A DNA stretch of 64,000 nt from Ensifer adhaerens (GCA_900215285.1 OCMG01000004.1:558001-622000), one strand, 5' to 3'; positions 27,028-36,624 are shown, counted from the first letter of the stretch. Translations and numbers: made by a program. Notes: generated from the sequence alone by a model not told the origin.

Positions 27028-28377
27028 TCAGCCGCAGGTCTTGGCATCGTAAGGGCCGAGATCGCCGCCCCACGGCTTGGAATCGTAGGTCACGTCCTTG
27101 GCAGCGACGATCTTCTTGACTTCAAGAAGGTCATACTTGTCCTTCGGCTTTTCCTTACCCTGCACGACCAGCACGTCCTTGAAGCACTGGTGGTCTTCGG
27201 CGCGGTAAACGGTCTTGCCGTTGCCCAGGCCGTCGAACTCGAAGCCTTCCAGCGCCTTGATGACGGCGGGCGCGAAGAAGGTGCCGGCGCGTTCGCAGGC
27301 ATCGGCATAAAGGATGGCCTGCGCGTAAGCCGTCTGGGCAGCCTGCGACGGCGGTGCGCCATATTCCTTGCCGAAGGACTGAACGAAGGCCTTGGTGCCG
27401 GCATTGTCCAGCTTCCAGTCCCAGTTGGCCGTGCCGTAGATACCCTTGATGGCATCGCCGGCGCCCTGCGCCATCAGTTCGGAGAAGAGCGGCACGACGA
27501 TTTCGAACTTCTTGCCGTTCACGGTCTTGTCGCGCATGCCGAACTGCACGGCCTGGGTCAGCGAGTTCACCATGTCCTTGCCGTAGTGGTTTAGGATCAG
27601 CACGTCAGCGCCGGAATTGAGAACCGGGGTGAGATACTGAGAGAAGTCGCCGGCGCCGAGCGGCGTGCGCACAGCGTTGACGGTGCTCCAGCCCTGCGCT
27701 TCCGTCGACTTCTTCATGGACTCTTCCTGAGTCCAGCCCCAGGTGTAGTCGGCGGTCAGGTGATAGGCCTTGCGGTCCTTGCCATAGGCTTCGGCGAGAA
27801 CCGGGCCCAGCGCCACGCCCGACATATAGGCATTGAAGAAGTGCCGGAAGCCGTAGCGCTTGCGGTCCTTGCCGGTCGTGTCGTTGGAGTGCGTCAGCGC
27901 GCACATGTAGATGATGCCCATGTCCTGGCAAAGGCTCTGCACGGCCACGGCCACGCCGGAGGACGAACCGCCGGTGATCATGATCGCCTTTTCCTTCTCG
28001 ATCATGCGCTTGGCCGCATCTCGGGCGGCATCCGACTTGGTCTGCGTGTCGCCGGTGACGAAGGTCACCTTCTTGCCGAGAACGCCATTGCCCTTCAGGG
28101 CCTTGGACGAGAAAGTCTTCAGCGCGCCGCCGTCGCCTTCGCCGTTCAGGTGCTTGACGGCGAGTTGGTAGGCGCGCAGTTCGTCTGCACCTTCGTCCGC
28201 ATAGGGGCCGGACTGCGGCACGTTGAAGCCGAAGACGACATTTGCGCCGGTCGGCATGTTGCACGACATATCGGCAGCATATGCGCCGCGAATGAAATGC
28301 ATCGGCGTGGCCAGCGCCACCCCGCCAACCGCGCCGGCCTTCAAGAGACCACGGCGGTTTATGATTAGTTTAGACAT
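27028..28377 (-). CDS. Periplasmic substrate-binding protein of the Liv-type transporter (Tat-exported)
   Basis: The 449-residue protein belongs to the Leu/Ile/Val-binding (COG0683) family. The N-terminus MSKLIINRRGLLKAGAVGGVALATP has a twin-Arg motif, and AYAAD is a likely cleavage site, so it is probably exported folded by Tat. NVPQSGPYADEGADELRAYQLAVKHLNG and GGSSSGVAVAVQSL belong to the ligand site. Ligands of this subgroup include amino acids, amides and urea; the sequence does not decide. A GGGAGGA site precedes the start. It heads the livHMGF operon. Confidence 0.9.
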   Translation of the reverse strand: MSKLIINRRGLLKAGAVGGVALATPMHFIRGAYAADMSCNMPTGANVVFGFNVPQSGPYADEGADELRAYQLAVKHLNGEGDGGALKTFSSKALKGNGVLGKKVTFVTGDTQTKSDAARDAAKRMIEKEKAIMITGGSSSGVAVAVQSLCQDMGIIYMCALTHSNDTTGKDRKRYGFRHFFNAYMSGVALGPVLAEAYGKDRKAYHLTADYTWGWTQEESMKKSTEAQGWSTVNAVRTPLGAGDFSQYLTPVLNSGADVLILNHYGKDMVNSLTQAVQFGMRDKTVNGKKFEIVVPLFSELMAQGAGDAIKGIYGTANWDWKLDNAGTKAFVQSFGKEYGAPPSQAAQTAYAQAILYADACERAGTFFAPAVIKALEGFEFDGLGNGKTVYRAEDHQCFKDVLVVQGKEKPKDKYDLLEVKKIVAAKDVTYDSKPWGGDLGPYDAKTCG

Positions 28378-28532
28378 CGGAATCCTCCCAGACGATGTGT
28401 CCCAACGTCCCTCCTCCGGAACGTGGATCAAATGCTAGCAGGGAGGCAATTATCCGCAATTGTCCTTAAGTGATAAGACAAAAGTCTTAAAAGCGGCGCA
28501 ATATTGAAACAGTGCACCGCAACAATTCACCT

Positions 28533-29699
28533 TCAAAGACTTGCGATATATTTCGCAAGCCGGTCGGCGGCGACTTCCATCTGCGCCGGATCGCGCAGGA
28601 AGCAGGCGCGGATGAAGGCACTGCCGCCGGGGCCGAAAGCGGTGCCGGGCGCCAGCCCCACCAGCGCCTTGTCGACAATGTCGAGGGCTGTCAGGCGACT
28701 ATCCTTCACGCCGTCGATCTTCAGGAAGGCGTAAAATGCGCCGTCCGGTTTCAACGTCTCGACACGGTTCGTCGCAATCAGAGCATCGCAGAGAATGTCG
28801 CGACTTTTCGCGGCTTTGGCGAAGTTTTCGCGGATGACATGATCGCCCTCCTCCAACGCAACCGTCGCGCCGCGCTGCATGAATTGCGCCACGCCGGAGG
28901 TCGAATATTGGATGAGGTTTTCCGTCACCTGCCCCAGCTCTTCCGGGATGACGACCCACCCGACGCGCCAGCCGGTCATCGACCAGTTCTTGGAGAAGGA
29001 ATTGACGAAAATGATGCGGTCGTCCGACTGCATCACATCGAGGAAGGACGCCGCGCGGCCACCGCCATAATAGAAATGCGCGTAAATCTCGTCGGCCATG
29101 ATCCAGAGGCCCTTGCGCCGGGCGATGTCGAGAATGGCGCGCAGATCATCCAGGCTTGCCGTCCAGCCGGTCGGATTGGAGGGCGTGTTGATGAAGATGC
29201 CGCGTGTCTTCGGGCCGATGGCACTTTCCAACTTGTTGAGGTCGAGCTTCCACCCGCCGCCGGCAAATTCCAGTTCCAGCGGGGTGGCGATCGCGCCGGA
29301 AACTTCCAGCGCTGCGGAAATATTCGGCCAGGAGGGCGTCAGATAGATCATCTCGTCGCCGGGTGCTGCGATCATCTCGGCAGCGATCTTGATCGCGTGC
29401 ATGCCCGACGCGGTGACGATGAAGTTTTCGGAACTCAGCGACGTGCCGAAATGGCGGGCATAATACTTGGCGAGCGCCTGACGGAGGTCGGGAATGCCGC
29501 GCTGCCAGGTGTAGAAGGTTTCGCCCGCGACCAGCGCATCGGCCGCCGCCCGGCTGATGAAATCCGGCGTCGGGCTATCACCTTCGCCCGCCCAGAGCGG
29601 GATCAGCCCCTCGCGCCCGCGCCCGTAGTTGAAAACCTCGACGATGCCGCTTTCCGGTGCGTTGGCGGAACGGGGGCTCAGGGTCTCGATCAGGCGCAT
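28533..29699 (-). CDS. Class I/II PLP-dependent aminotransferase
   Basis: This 388-residue fold-type I aminotransferase shows NTPSNPTGW, the aspartate contacting PLP in IMADEIYAHFYY, and the Schiff-base Lys in VNSFSKNWSMTGWRVGW. The C-terminal substrate Arg lies in SAFIRACFLRDP. Specificity cannot be read out, but the neighbouring amino-acid-type transporter operon on the same strand suggests amino acid metabolism. Confidence 0.92.
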   Translation of the reverse strand: MRLIETLSPRSANAPESGIVEVFNYGRGREGLIPLWAGEGDSPTPDFISRAAADALVAGETFYTWQRGIPDLRQALAKYYARHFGTSLSSENFIVTASGMHAIKIAAEMIAAPGDEMIYLTPSWPNISAALEVSGAIATPLELEFAGGGWKLDLNKLESAIGPKTRGIFINTPSNPTGWTASLDDLRAILDIARRKGLWIMADEIYAHFYYGGGRAASFLDVMQSDDRIIFVNSFSKNWSMTGWRVGWVVIPEELGQVTENLIQYSTSGVAQFMQRGATVALEEGDHVIRENFAKAAKSRDILCDALIATNRVETLKPDGAFYAFLKIDGVKDSRLTALDIVDKALVGLAPGTAFGPGGSAFIRACFLRDPAQMEVAADRLAKYIASL

Positions 29700-29935
29700 G
29701 GGGGTCTCCGGCTGTTACGCGGGCGGAGAATAAAGGGAATTCGGGTTGATTTCCCAATGATAAATTATGCAGGGCGATCAACGGGGTTGATGGGTGGCAC
29801 GACGCCTGCTCGCCCTACCCCTTGCGGGCAGGGTTGGGTGGGGCCTTTTTGTTCGCTTGCTCGGTGCTTGCGGCAATGCCCCCTTCTGGCTGTCGCCATC
29901 TCCCCCACAAGGAGGGAGACGGAATGAGGCGCCCT

Positions 29936-30355
29936 TTACCCCCTGCTCTTCAACAGATCGCGAATTTCCGTGAGCAGCGCGATATCGGCCGGCGGGGCGG
30001 CCGGGGTGGTCGGCTTGGCCTCTTCCTTGGCGCGGAGGCTGTTAATGCCCTTGACCATCAGGAAGATGATCCAGGCGAGAATCAGGAACTGGATAATGAC
30101 GGTGATGAAACTGCCATAGGCGAGCACAGCGCCCTGCTTCTTCGCCTCGACCAGGTTCGTCGCCGTCACGGCGGAACTCAGACGGATGAAATAGTTCGAA
30201 AAGTCGATGCCGCCGGTGACGGCGCCGATAACCGGCATGATGATGTCATCGACAAGCGACGAAACGATTTTCCCGAAAGCACCGCCGATGATCACGCCGA
30301 CCGCCAGATCCATGACATTGCCGCGCGCGATAAACGCCTTGAACTCGTCTAACAT
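29936..30355 (-). CDS. mscL: Large-conductance mechanosensitive channel
   Basis: MscL (139 aa) opens under membrane tension to release solutes on hypo-osmotic shock. It begins [44 protein letters not shown] (TM1 with the gate), has TM2 at about 75-95 ([23 protein letters not shown]) and ends with the cytoplasmic helix [13 protein letters not shown]. The start at 30355 matches the family. It is divergent from the large kinase gene. Confidence 0.97.
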   Translation of the reverse strand: MLDEFKAFIARGNVMDLAVGVIIGGAFGKIVSSLVDDIIMPVIGAVTGGIDFSNYFIRLSSAVTATNLVEAKKQGAVLAYGSFITVIIQFLILAWIIFLMVKGINSLRAKEEAKPTTPAAPPADIALLTEIRDLLKSRG

Positions 30356-30559
30356 CTTTCCCCCAACTGCTACTGGCCTGGAAACCATCGATTAACCTTA
30401 CCGCCCATTAACTGTAACACATTCTTTTCGTGCCGAAAGACAGAAACGAAGGGACGGGGGACAAGTTCCCCCTTTCCTCCTCCCTTGGCCGTTTGGCTGA
30501 CTTTAAATCTGTCCTTGCATGACCTATGCTCGTCCCTGGGATAGGGAGGACAAAGGAAA

Positions 30560-33500
30560 ATGGGGATGCAGGCCATGCTGCCGGGCTGGGTGGTTTTCGC
30601 CGCGGCAATCGGCTACCTGCTTCTCCTGTTTGCCGTGGCCAGTTTCGGCGACCGGATGTCGAAGAGCAGAAGCACGGCCAAGGGCCGACCGCTTGTCTAT
30701 GCGCTCAGCCTGGCCATCTACTGCACTTCCTGGACCTACTTCGGCGGCGTTGGACTTGCCTCGCAACGTGGCATCGAATTTGCGGCGATCTATGTCGGGC
30801 CCATTCTCCTCTTCACGCTCGGCCTGCCGCTGCTTCGTCGGATCATCACGCTGGCGAAGTCGGAGAAGATCGTTTCGCCCGCCGACTTCGTTGCTGCGCG
30901 TTACGGCAAGAATCCGACGGTGGCGGCATTCGTCGCTCTCATCTCGCTGATCGGCGCCATCCCCTATATCGCGCTGCAGCTCAAGGCGATTTCGAGTTCC
31001 GTTTCCGCCATGGTCGGGACAAGCGCTTTCGCCGGAACGGATGGCGGCTTTTCCTTCGCCTCGCTGCCGCTTCTCGTGACGATCTTCCTCGCCTTCTTCG
31101 CCGTGATTTTCGGCACGCGGCACACCGATGCGACGGAGCACCAGGATGGGTTGATCCTTGCCATTGCGACGGAGTCGGTTGTCAAACTCGTTGCCTTCTG
31201 TACGGCCGGCATTTTCATCACCTTCTTCGTCTTCGAGGGTCCGACAGCGCTGTTCAAGGCGGCGGAGGCGAGTGCCGAGGCGACGGCCGCGCTGCATTAC
31301 CAGACCTCACTCGGGCGCTGGCTGCTGCTGGTCCTGCTTTCGGCCTTCGCCATCATCATGCTGCCGCGCCAGTTTCACGTGACGGTGGTGGAGAACCGCA
31401 CTGCGGGCGAATTGCGCATGGCGGGGCTGCTCTTTCCCGTTTATCTGATCGCCATCAACATTTTCGTGATCCCGATCGCCATCGCCGGTGTTCTGCTGCT
31501 CGGCAAGTCCGGCAATCCGGATCTCTACATCCTCAACCTGCCGCTTCAGGCGGGCGCGCATGCCGTGTCGCTCATTACGCTTGTAGGCGGTTTTTCGGCA
31601 GCAACCGCGATGGTGATCGTCGAGACCGTCGCGCTCGCCATCATGGTCTCCAACGATATCGTCATGCCGGTCATCCTGCGCCGGCGGCTGGTCACTCCGA
31701 GCCTCCACAATACCGACTACACCAAATTCCTGCTGCGGGTGCGCCGCACCGCAATCTTCGTCGTGCTTCTGGCGAGCTACGCCTATTATACGTCAACGGA
31801 TAGCGCGGCGGCGCTGGCGTCCATCGGGCTCCTGTCTTTCGCGGCGGTGGCGCAGATCGCGCCCTCGCTCTTCGGCGGGCTGATCTGGTCGCGGGCCAAT
31901 GCGCGGGGCGCCATTGCCGGCATGTCCGGCGGCTTTTTCATGTGGCTCTATTTCCTGTTCCTGCCAAGCTTCGGACTGTCGCAGAACGATGTGCTGGCCG
32001 GCCGGATTCTGGCGTTTCTCTTCCCCGGCACGGAGGTCTTCGACGGCCCCACGGCCGACAACCTGGTCAACGCGACGCTGTTGTCGCTGATGGTGAACAC
32101 GCTCCTGTTCGTGGTCGGCTCGCTGACGCGACACTCCAAGCCACTGGAGCGCATCCAAGCCGGCGTCTTCATGTCGACGGGTGACGGTCGCAACGCGCAG
32201 TGGCGCGGGGGCAAGACCCGGGTTTCCGTTGGCGACCTCAAGTCGGTTCTGGCGCGCTATCTCGGCGAGGAGCGCATGCAACGCTCCTTCAAGACGCATG
32301 AGCGGCAGATCGGGTTCGCGCTGGTGGACCACCAGCCGGCGGATATGGGGCTGGTGCAATTTTCCGAGCAACTGCTCGCCAGCGCCATCGGCTCGTCTTC
32401 GGCGCGGCTCGTCTTCTCGCTGCTCCTGCAGCGGATGGAGGAGCCCTCTTCCGAAACGGCGCGCCTGCTCGACCAGGCGTCCGAGGCCCTTCAATACAAT
32501 CAGGACATGCTGCACACCGCGCTTTCGCAGATGGACCAGGGGATTGCCGTCTTCGACACGTCGAACGGCCTGACGATCTGGAACCGACGCTTCCGCAAGC
32601 TGCTCGACCTGCCCGAACATGTTGGCGAAGTGGGCTTTCCGCTTTCCGATATCGTGTCGATCCTGGAGAACAGAGGCGATGTCAGCTCGTCCGGGCGCGG
32701 CGACATGCTGGCGGATTTCAAGACGCTGGACAAACCCTTCTCGCTGGCCCTGAAAAGCGGCCGCATCATCGAGGTGCGCTCCAATCCGATGCCCAGCAAA
32801 GGCATGGTGACGACCTACACGGACATCACGCATCAGGTCGAAGCGGACAAGGCGCTGAAACAGGCGAACGAAACGCTGGAACAGCGCGTGATCGCACGCA
32901 CTGGCGAGCTCATCCGCGTCAACCGCGAACTCGGCGTTGCGCGGGCTGCGGCCGAAGAGGCGAATATCGGCAAGACGCGCTTCTTCGCCGCTGCCGGCCA
33001 CGACATTCTTCAGCCGCTGAACGCCGCACGGCTATACTCCTCGACACTGGTGGAGCGTTTCGAGGGAGCCCCGGATCAGGACATCGTGCGCAATATCGAC
33101 TCCTCACTCGAATCGGTCGAAACCATTCTTGGTGCAGTGCTGGACATTTCCCGACTGGATACCGGGGCGATGAAACCGCGCTTCTCGGCAGTTCCGCTCG
33201 GCGATTTTCTCAGCCGCATCGCCACCGACTTCCAGCCCATTGCACGCGAAAAGGGCCTCGAGCTCCGCGTCCTGCCGACCAAGCTCACAGTGCGTTCCGA
33301 TCCGACCCTGTTGCGGCGTCTGGTGCAAAACCTGGTTTCCAATGCCATCAAATACACGCCCTCCGGCAAGGTTCTGGTGGGGGCCCGGCGTGTCGGAGAA
33401 ACGGCGGTGATCCAGGTCGTTGACTCCGGCATCGGCATTCCCCAATCGAAATTCACCACAGTCTTCCAGGAGTTCGTGCGGCTGGATGAAGGCGCACGGG

Positions 33501-34069
33501 CGGCCTCCGGCCTGGGGCTCGGGCTTTCGATCGTCGATCGCATCGCGCGCGTACTCGAGCATCCCGTGGAACTGAAGAGCCGCGAGGGCCACGGGACCGA
33601 TTTTCGTGTCGTCATTCCCCTGTCTGAGCCTGTGCAGGTTCAAGCGGAAACGGCCCCGGAGGCAGCCGATATCCGGCAGACAGCACTGACCGGTCTTTCG
33701 GTCCTGTGCATCGACAACGAACGGAAAATCCTGGATGGCATGGCACTGCTGTTGCAGGGCTGGGGCTGCAAGGTCGAGACTGCCCTTTCCGCCGAGGAAG
33801 CGCTCGACCGCATGCAAATGATGCGGCCCGGCATCATTATCGCGGATTACCACCTCGATGACGGAACAGGGATCGAGGCGGTACGGCGCGTGAGGGACCG
33901 CCTGGGTGCCGCGATCCCCGCCCTGCTCGTCACAGCCGACCGGACGCCTGAAGTTCGCGGCGAAGCGGAGGCGAATGCGATCACGATCATGCACAAGCCG
34001 GTCAAGCCGGCTTCGCTACGCGCCTATCTTGCAAGAATGGCAGCCGTGTCACGCTCGGCTGCGGAATGA
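30560..34069 (+). CDS. Sodium/solute symporter-hybrid histidine kinase/response regulator fusion
   Basis: The 1169-residue membrane protein fuses a transporter to a signalling chain. Residues about 1-510 form a 13-helix sodium:solute symporter domain (ADFVAARYGKNPTVAAF, ITLVGGFSAATAMVIVETVALA). A PAS domain follows (about 640-770, MDQGIAVFDTSNGLTIWNRRF), then a coiled coil, the HisKA box FFAAAGHDILQPLNAARLY (His at about 815), an ATPase domain (NLVSNAIKYTPSGKVLV, GLGLSIVDRIA) and a C-terminal receiver with phospho-acceptor Asp in IIIADYHLDDGTG. An AAAGGA site precedes the ATG. Relatives include CbrA and ErcS'-type kinases that couple nutrient uptake to gene control. Confidence 0.93.
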   Translation: MGMQAMLPGWVVFAAAIGYLLLLFAVASFGDRMSKSRSTAKGRPLVYALSLAIYCTSWTYFGGVGLASQRGIEFAAIYVGPILLFTLGLPLLRRIITLAKSEKIVSPADFVAARYGKNPTVAAFVALISLIGAIPYIALQLKAISSSVSAMVGTSAFAGTDGGFSFASLPLLVTIFLAFFAVIFGTRHTDATEHQDGLILAIATESVVKLVAFCTAGIFITFFVFEGPTALFKAAEASAEATAALHYQTSLGRWLLLVLLSAFAIIMLPRQFHVTVVENRTAGELRMAGLLFPVYLIAINIFVIPIAIAGVLLLGKSGNPDLYILNLPLQAGAHAVSLITLVGGFSAATAMVIVETVALAIMVSNDIVMPVILRRRLVTPSLHNTDYTKFLLRVRRTAIFVVLLASYAYYTSTDSAAALASIGLLSFAAVAQIAPSLFGGLIWSRANARGAIAGMSGGFFMWLYFLFLPSFGLSQNDVLAGRILAFLFPGTEVFDGPTADNLVNATLLSLMVNTLLFVVGSLTRHSKPLERIQAGVFMSTGDGRNAQWRGGKTRVSVGDLKSVLARYLGEERMQRSFKTHERQIGFALVDHQPADMGLVQFSEQLLASAIGSSSARLVFSLLLQRMEEPSSETARLLDQASEALQYNQDMLHTALSQMDQGIAVFDTSNGLTIWNRRFRKLLDLPEHVGEVGFPLSDIVSILENRGDVSSSGRGDMLADFKTLDKPFSLALKSGRIIEVRSNPMPSKGMVTTYTDITHQVEADKALKQANETLEQRVIARTGELIRVNRELGVARAAAEEANIGKTRFFAAAGHDILQPLNAARLYSSTLVERFEGAPDQDIVRNIDSSLESVETILGAVLDISRLDTGAMKPRFSAVPLGDFLSRIATDFQPIAREKGLELRVLPTKLTVRSDPTLLRRLVQNLVSNAIKYTPSGKVLVGARRVGETAVIQVVDSGIGIPQSKFTTVFQEFVRLDEGARAASGLGLGLSIVDRIARVLEHPVELKSREGHGTDFRVVIPLSEPVQVQAETAPEAADIRQTALTGLSVLCIDNERKILDGMALLLQGWGCKVETALSAEEALDRMQMMRPGIIIADYHLDDGTGIEAVRRVRDRLGAAIPALLVTADRTPEVRGEAEANAITIMHKPVKPASLRAYLARMAAVSRSAAE

Positions 34070-34354
34070 TCAATCCTCGTATTTCTTCTCATACGGCAGC
34101 ATCATGATCGCGGTGGACATGGATGCGCCTCCAAGGAGCAGCGAAAGCGGCGCCGCCACGAGAAGAATGGCAATGGCCGGCATGGAGGCATGCTGGACAC
34201 GGGTCCAGAAGCCGCCAATGTTGAAATAGAGAAGGGCCGCCGTCAGCAGGAGGCCGATGAAAATGCCGAAGACAGCGTTGATGGCAAGGAAACGCAGCAT
34301 CTCTTGATGATCCTTGCGTGCCTCCTGCGGCGTCATTTTGGGTTTCTGGGACAT
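34070..34354 (-). CDS. Small two-helix membrane protein
   Basis: About 94 residues with two hydrophobic segments (FLAINAVFGIFIGLLLTAALLYF and IAILLVAAPLSLLLGGASMSTAIMML) and charged ends (MSQKPKMTPQEARKDHQEM, YEKKYED). The pattern is familiar as a conserved rhizobial protein of unknown function. Starts at 34369 or 34354 are both possible. Its stop abuts the stop of the kinase gene, so the two are convergent. Confidence 0.7.
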   Translation of the reverse strand: MSQKPKMTPQEARKDHQEMLRFLAINAVFGIFIGLLLTAALLYFNIGGFWTRVQHASMPAIAILLVAAPLSLLLGGASMSTAIMMLPYEKKYED

Positions 34355-34477
34355 GGTCGTGCGTTTCAACATAGGGAAAGGTGCTTCCGGCATACTCCTT
34401 TTGCCCCGGATCGGGCAATGCGGCAAACATTCGCATTGCAGCATGGGAGAAACAACCCAGCGGACTGACCAGACTCA

Positions 34478-34509
34478 AGAAGCCCCGCAGCGGATGCTGC
34501 AGGGCTTCT
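34478..34509 (-). terminator. Hairpin after the first exported-protein gene
   Basis: Interrupted arms AGAAGCCC-C-GCAGC and GCTGC-A-GGGCTTCT pair around a GGAT loop, 24 bases after the stop of the gene at 34534-34971. On the minus strand CTTCTTGAGT follows, a weak T-run. Confidence 0.6.
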
Positions 34510-34533
34510 GGGGTCATTCACAGAGCAGGATTA

Positions 34534-34971
34534 TCAACGCACCACGTAGGCGGTGGAGCCGTCAGCGGCCTTGATCTTGCCAATCACGCTGGAGATCTGG
34601 ACGTTCTCGGCTATCAGAGCCTGACGTTCCGCCGGAGTGGCCTTGATGTGTTCCTGCAGAGCGGCGACCCGAGCCGGTTCTGCCTGTGCCTGGTCACGGA
34701 TCATCGAACGCTGAGCGTCCGAAAGTTCGCCGAGACGGTAGACGGTGACGTCCGACGTCTTTGCAGAGACGCGCGTCAGCATGCCGGGCTTGTATGCATA
34801 ACCGTAGGCGTCATGGGCGCCGGAGACGGATGCCGGAGCCGACGTATTCATGTTGCTCGCGATCATCTGCGCGAATGCCGAATTTTCGTTGTCTTCGGCC
34901 GACGCCTGGACCGAAAAGAGGGCCGTAGTAGCCAGGACACCGGCAGCAGCGAAAGCAGTAAACTTGTTCAT
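34534..34971 (-). CDS. Exported protein of unknown function, array copy 1 (divergent)
   Basis: The 145-residue product has a Sec signal peptide (MNKFTAFAAAGVLATTALFSVQASA, cleavage before EDNENSAF) and a small periplasmic domain. It is the most divergent of four tandem paralogues: it keeps the DNENSAFAQM start, the G-YAYKPGMLTR region and the ending IGKIKAADGSTAYVVR, but has ALIAENVQISSV where the others have LQ.RNV.V.NV. The start follows GGAG by 6 bases. The family was not recognised. Confidence 0.8.
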   Translation of the reverse strand: MNKFTAFAAAGVLATTALFSVQASAEDNENSAFAQMIASNMNTSAPASVSGAHDAYGYAYKPGMLTRVSAKTSDVTVYRLGELSDAQRSMIRDQAQAEPARVAALQEHIKATPAERQALIAENVQISSVIGKIKAADGSTAYVVR

Positions 34972-35244
34972 TTTCATCTCCATTAAGTTGGCGGCACGCC
35001 GCCACTTCTTCAATCGTTAAAGTTCCAATTAACTGCGCCACCAGAAGCGCATGCCTTATTAACGCGCCACAATCAGACTAGTTCGTGGCAAAATTCATTA
35101 ATTTCCGTCCATAATTTCAAATATTGATTAATTCCTGGCAATAATTTTTTCATTACGAAATTTTAATGTTGCGATATATGCTCGCAATACTTCTAAATTT
35201 TCCAGCTTTTCATTTCACACGGCGCAGGAAAACTTGTGTAAGGC
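34972..35244. other. AT-rich gap upstream of array copy 1
   Basis: This gene-free stretch is much richer in A and T than the rest of the window, with repeated TTAATT and AATTTT runs. A GGCGGC/GCCGCC mini-hairpin lies near 34991. It lacks the leader hairpin and the GAACCG palindrome found upstream of copies 2-4, so copy 1 is probably controlled differently. No further gene is visible. Confidence 0.55.
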
Positions 35245-35267
35245 GCCTCGCAGCAGAGCTGCGAGGC
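35245..35267 (-). terminator. Hairpin after array copy 2
   Basis: Nine-base arms GCCTCGCAG and CTGCGAGGC pair perfectly around CAGAG, 29 bases after the copy 2 stop. There is no uninterrupted T-run on the minus strand, so termination is probable but not certain. Confidence 0.6.
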
Positions 35268-35295
35268 ATTGTGACAACTTCATGTCAACGCTTAC

Positions 35296-35721
35296 TTAGC
35301 GGATGATGTAGGTCGTCGAACCATCCAGCGCGGTGTTTGCACCGATGACATTGTTGACGTTGACATTGCGCTCCTGCAGACCGCGCAGGACGGAGGGGTT
35401 CTTGCTGATATCAGCCTGCAGAGCCTGGACGGCTGCCGGGTTTCCGTTTGCGCGGTCGATGAACGACTGGCGCTCCGAGCGCGGCAATTCGTTCACGTAG
35501 CGGATGCTGACGGAGTTGTCGTGCGAGGCCCTGGCCAGAAAGCCGGAATTGTAACCGTAGCCGACCTCACCGGACTGCGAAGCAGGAGCCGAAGTGCCGT
35601 ACATGTTGGCCTGCATCATCTGCCTGAAAGCAGAGTTTTCGTTATCAGCGAAAGCCTGACCGGAAACCAGAGCCGAAACGGAAAGGACGCCGGCGGCGGC
35701 AAAAGCAGCAAACTTGTTCAT
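35296..35721 (-). CDS. Exported protein of unknown function, array copy 2
   Basis: The 141-residue product has a Sec signal (MNKFAAFAAAGVLSVSALVSGQAFA, then DNENSAFRQM) and shares the array pattern: VGYGYNSGFLARASH, VSIRYVNELPRSERQSFIDRA, and VLRGLQERNVNVNNVIGANTALDGSTTYIIR. No enzyme motif or transmembrane segment follows the signal, so it is likely a soluble periplasmic or secreted protein. The start follows GGAG. A leader hairpin and palindromes lie upstream. Confidence 0.82.
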   Translation of the reverse strand: MNKFAAFAAAGVLSVSALVSGQAFADNENSAFRQMMQANMYGTSAPASQSGEVGYGYNSGFLARASHDNSVSIRYVNELPRSERQSFIDRANGNPAAVQALQADISKNPSVLRGLQERNVNVNNVIGANTALDGSTTYIIR

Positions 35722-35789
35722 TGTATTCTCCATTCTTCCTACAGGGGCGGACTTCATCCAGATGAGAAGGTTCCGCGGTGATTTGATTT

Positions 35790-35835
35790 CCCGCCATTCA
35801 ATCGCGCACTACCGAGTACGTGACTGAATGGCGGG
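35790..35835 (-). promoter_or_regulatory. Conserved leader hairpin of array copy 2
   Basis: Eleven-base outer arms CCCGCCATTCA and TGAATGGCGGG pair perfectly. An inner 6-base helix with one mismatch continues towards a loop around CACTACCGAGTA. It lies 69-114 bases before the start codon, so it would fall inside the transcript if the promoter is at the GAACCG palindrome. The same element precedes copies 3 and 4. Confidence 0.7.
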
Positions 35836-35905
35836 GTGTCCTGGTGGAGACCGATGGGAAGCATTTGCTTCATGTCTCCGTCTTACACATCCTATCTGGG
35901 GTATC

Positions 35906-35951
35906 GAACCGCTCGGTTCAATAACGTAATTGGAAACGTATTGTGCACAAT
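35906..35951 (-). promoter_or_regulatory. Promoter region with palindromes, array copy 2
   Basis: Two palindromes: GAACCG-CT-CGGTTC (35906-35919), perfect, and ATTGTGCACAAT (35940-35951), perfect. On the minus strand the first overlaps a TTGAAC -35-like box. Binding by a dimeric regulator (TetR-like in form) is inferred. The rest of the gap from 35952 to 36134 holds no recognisable gene. Confidence 0.6.
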
Positions 35952-36134
35952 TCGGGCCTTGAAAAGGGCGACCGATGTATGAAGCGCCGCTGGATGTCCG
36001 AAAGACAAATAGCAAATCGATTCATGGGTTTGCTCCAGGGATTCGATCAATGGCGATCAGCTGCGGCTGCCATGGCAAGGGATCGCGCATGTATTCATGC
36101 CAGGCGCGGTGATTGCGTGCTGACACACGCGAAC

Positions 36135-36164
36135 GCCCTCCGCGGCAGTGGAACCGCGGAGGGC
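36135..36164 (-). terminator. Hairpin after array copy 3
   Basis: Perfect 11-base arms GCCCTCCGCGG and CCGCGGAGGGC flank an 8-base loop, 34 bases after the stop. No T-run follows, so it may stop transcription only with help or may protect the 3' end. The unit is repeated at 36933-36962. Confidence 0.6.
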
Positions 36165-36198
36165 GCTGAGGGGTCGTTTCGGTTGAACCGACCGTATT

Positions 36199-36624
36199 TT
36201 AGCGGATGATGTAGGTCGTCGAACCGTCGGCAGCGTGGATCGCACCGATGACGTTCTGGACGCTCACATTACGGTCCTGAAGACCACGAACGACGTCCGC
36301 ATTCTGCGCGATTTCGGCGCGGAGTGCCTGAACTGCGGAGGAGTCGTTCTTGGCGCGGTCTTGAAACGAGGCCTTCTCAGCCAGCGGCAGTTCGCTGGCA
36401 TAGCGGATGCTGACATTGCTCGAATGGGCAGCCTTGGCCAGGAAGCCCGGCTTGTAGGCATAGCCGACCGAACCATTGTCAGAAGCCGGAGCAGTCGTGC
36501 CATAGGTGTTGGCGCGGACCATCTGGGCGAAAGCCGAGTTTTCATTGTCAGCAAGAGCCTGGCTCGAAACCAGAGCAGAAACCGAAAGGATGCCGGCAGC
36601 GGCGAAAGCAACAAACTTGTTCAT
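36199..36624 (-). CDS. Exported protein of unknown function, array copy 3
   Basis: The 141-residue product begins MNKFVAFAAAGILSVSALVSSQALA (Sec signal) and DNENSAFAQMVRANTYG. The mature part has VGYAYKPGFLAKAAHSSNVSIRYASELPLAEKASFQDRA and ends NVSVQNVIGAIHAADGSTTYIIR. It is 140/141 identical to copy 4. A GGAGATTAAA spacer precedes the ATG. Confidence 0.84.
   Translation of the reverse strand: MNKFVAFAAAGILSVSALVSSQALADNENSAFAQMVRANTYGTTAPASDNGSVGYAYKPGFLAKAAHSSNVSIRYASELPLAEKASFQDRAKNDSSAVQALRAEIAQNADVVRGLQDRNVSVQNVIGAIHAADGSTTYIIR

Noticed and set aside
24677..27052. Open frame of 791 codons on the plus strand
   Set aside because: Antisense shadow of livM and livH; the translation is a low-complexity mix of Asp, Glu, His and Arg with no domain.
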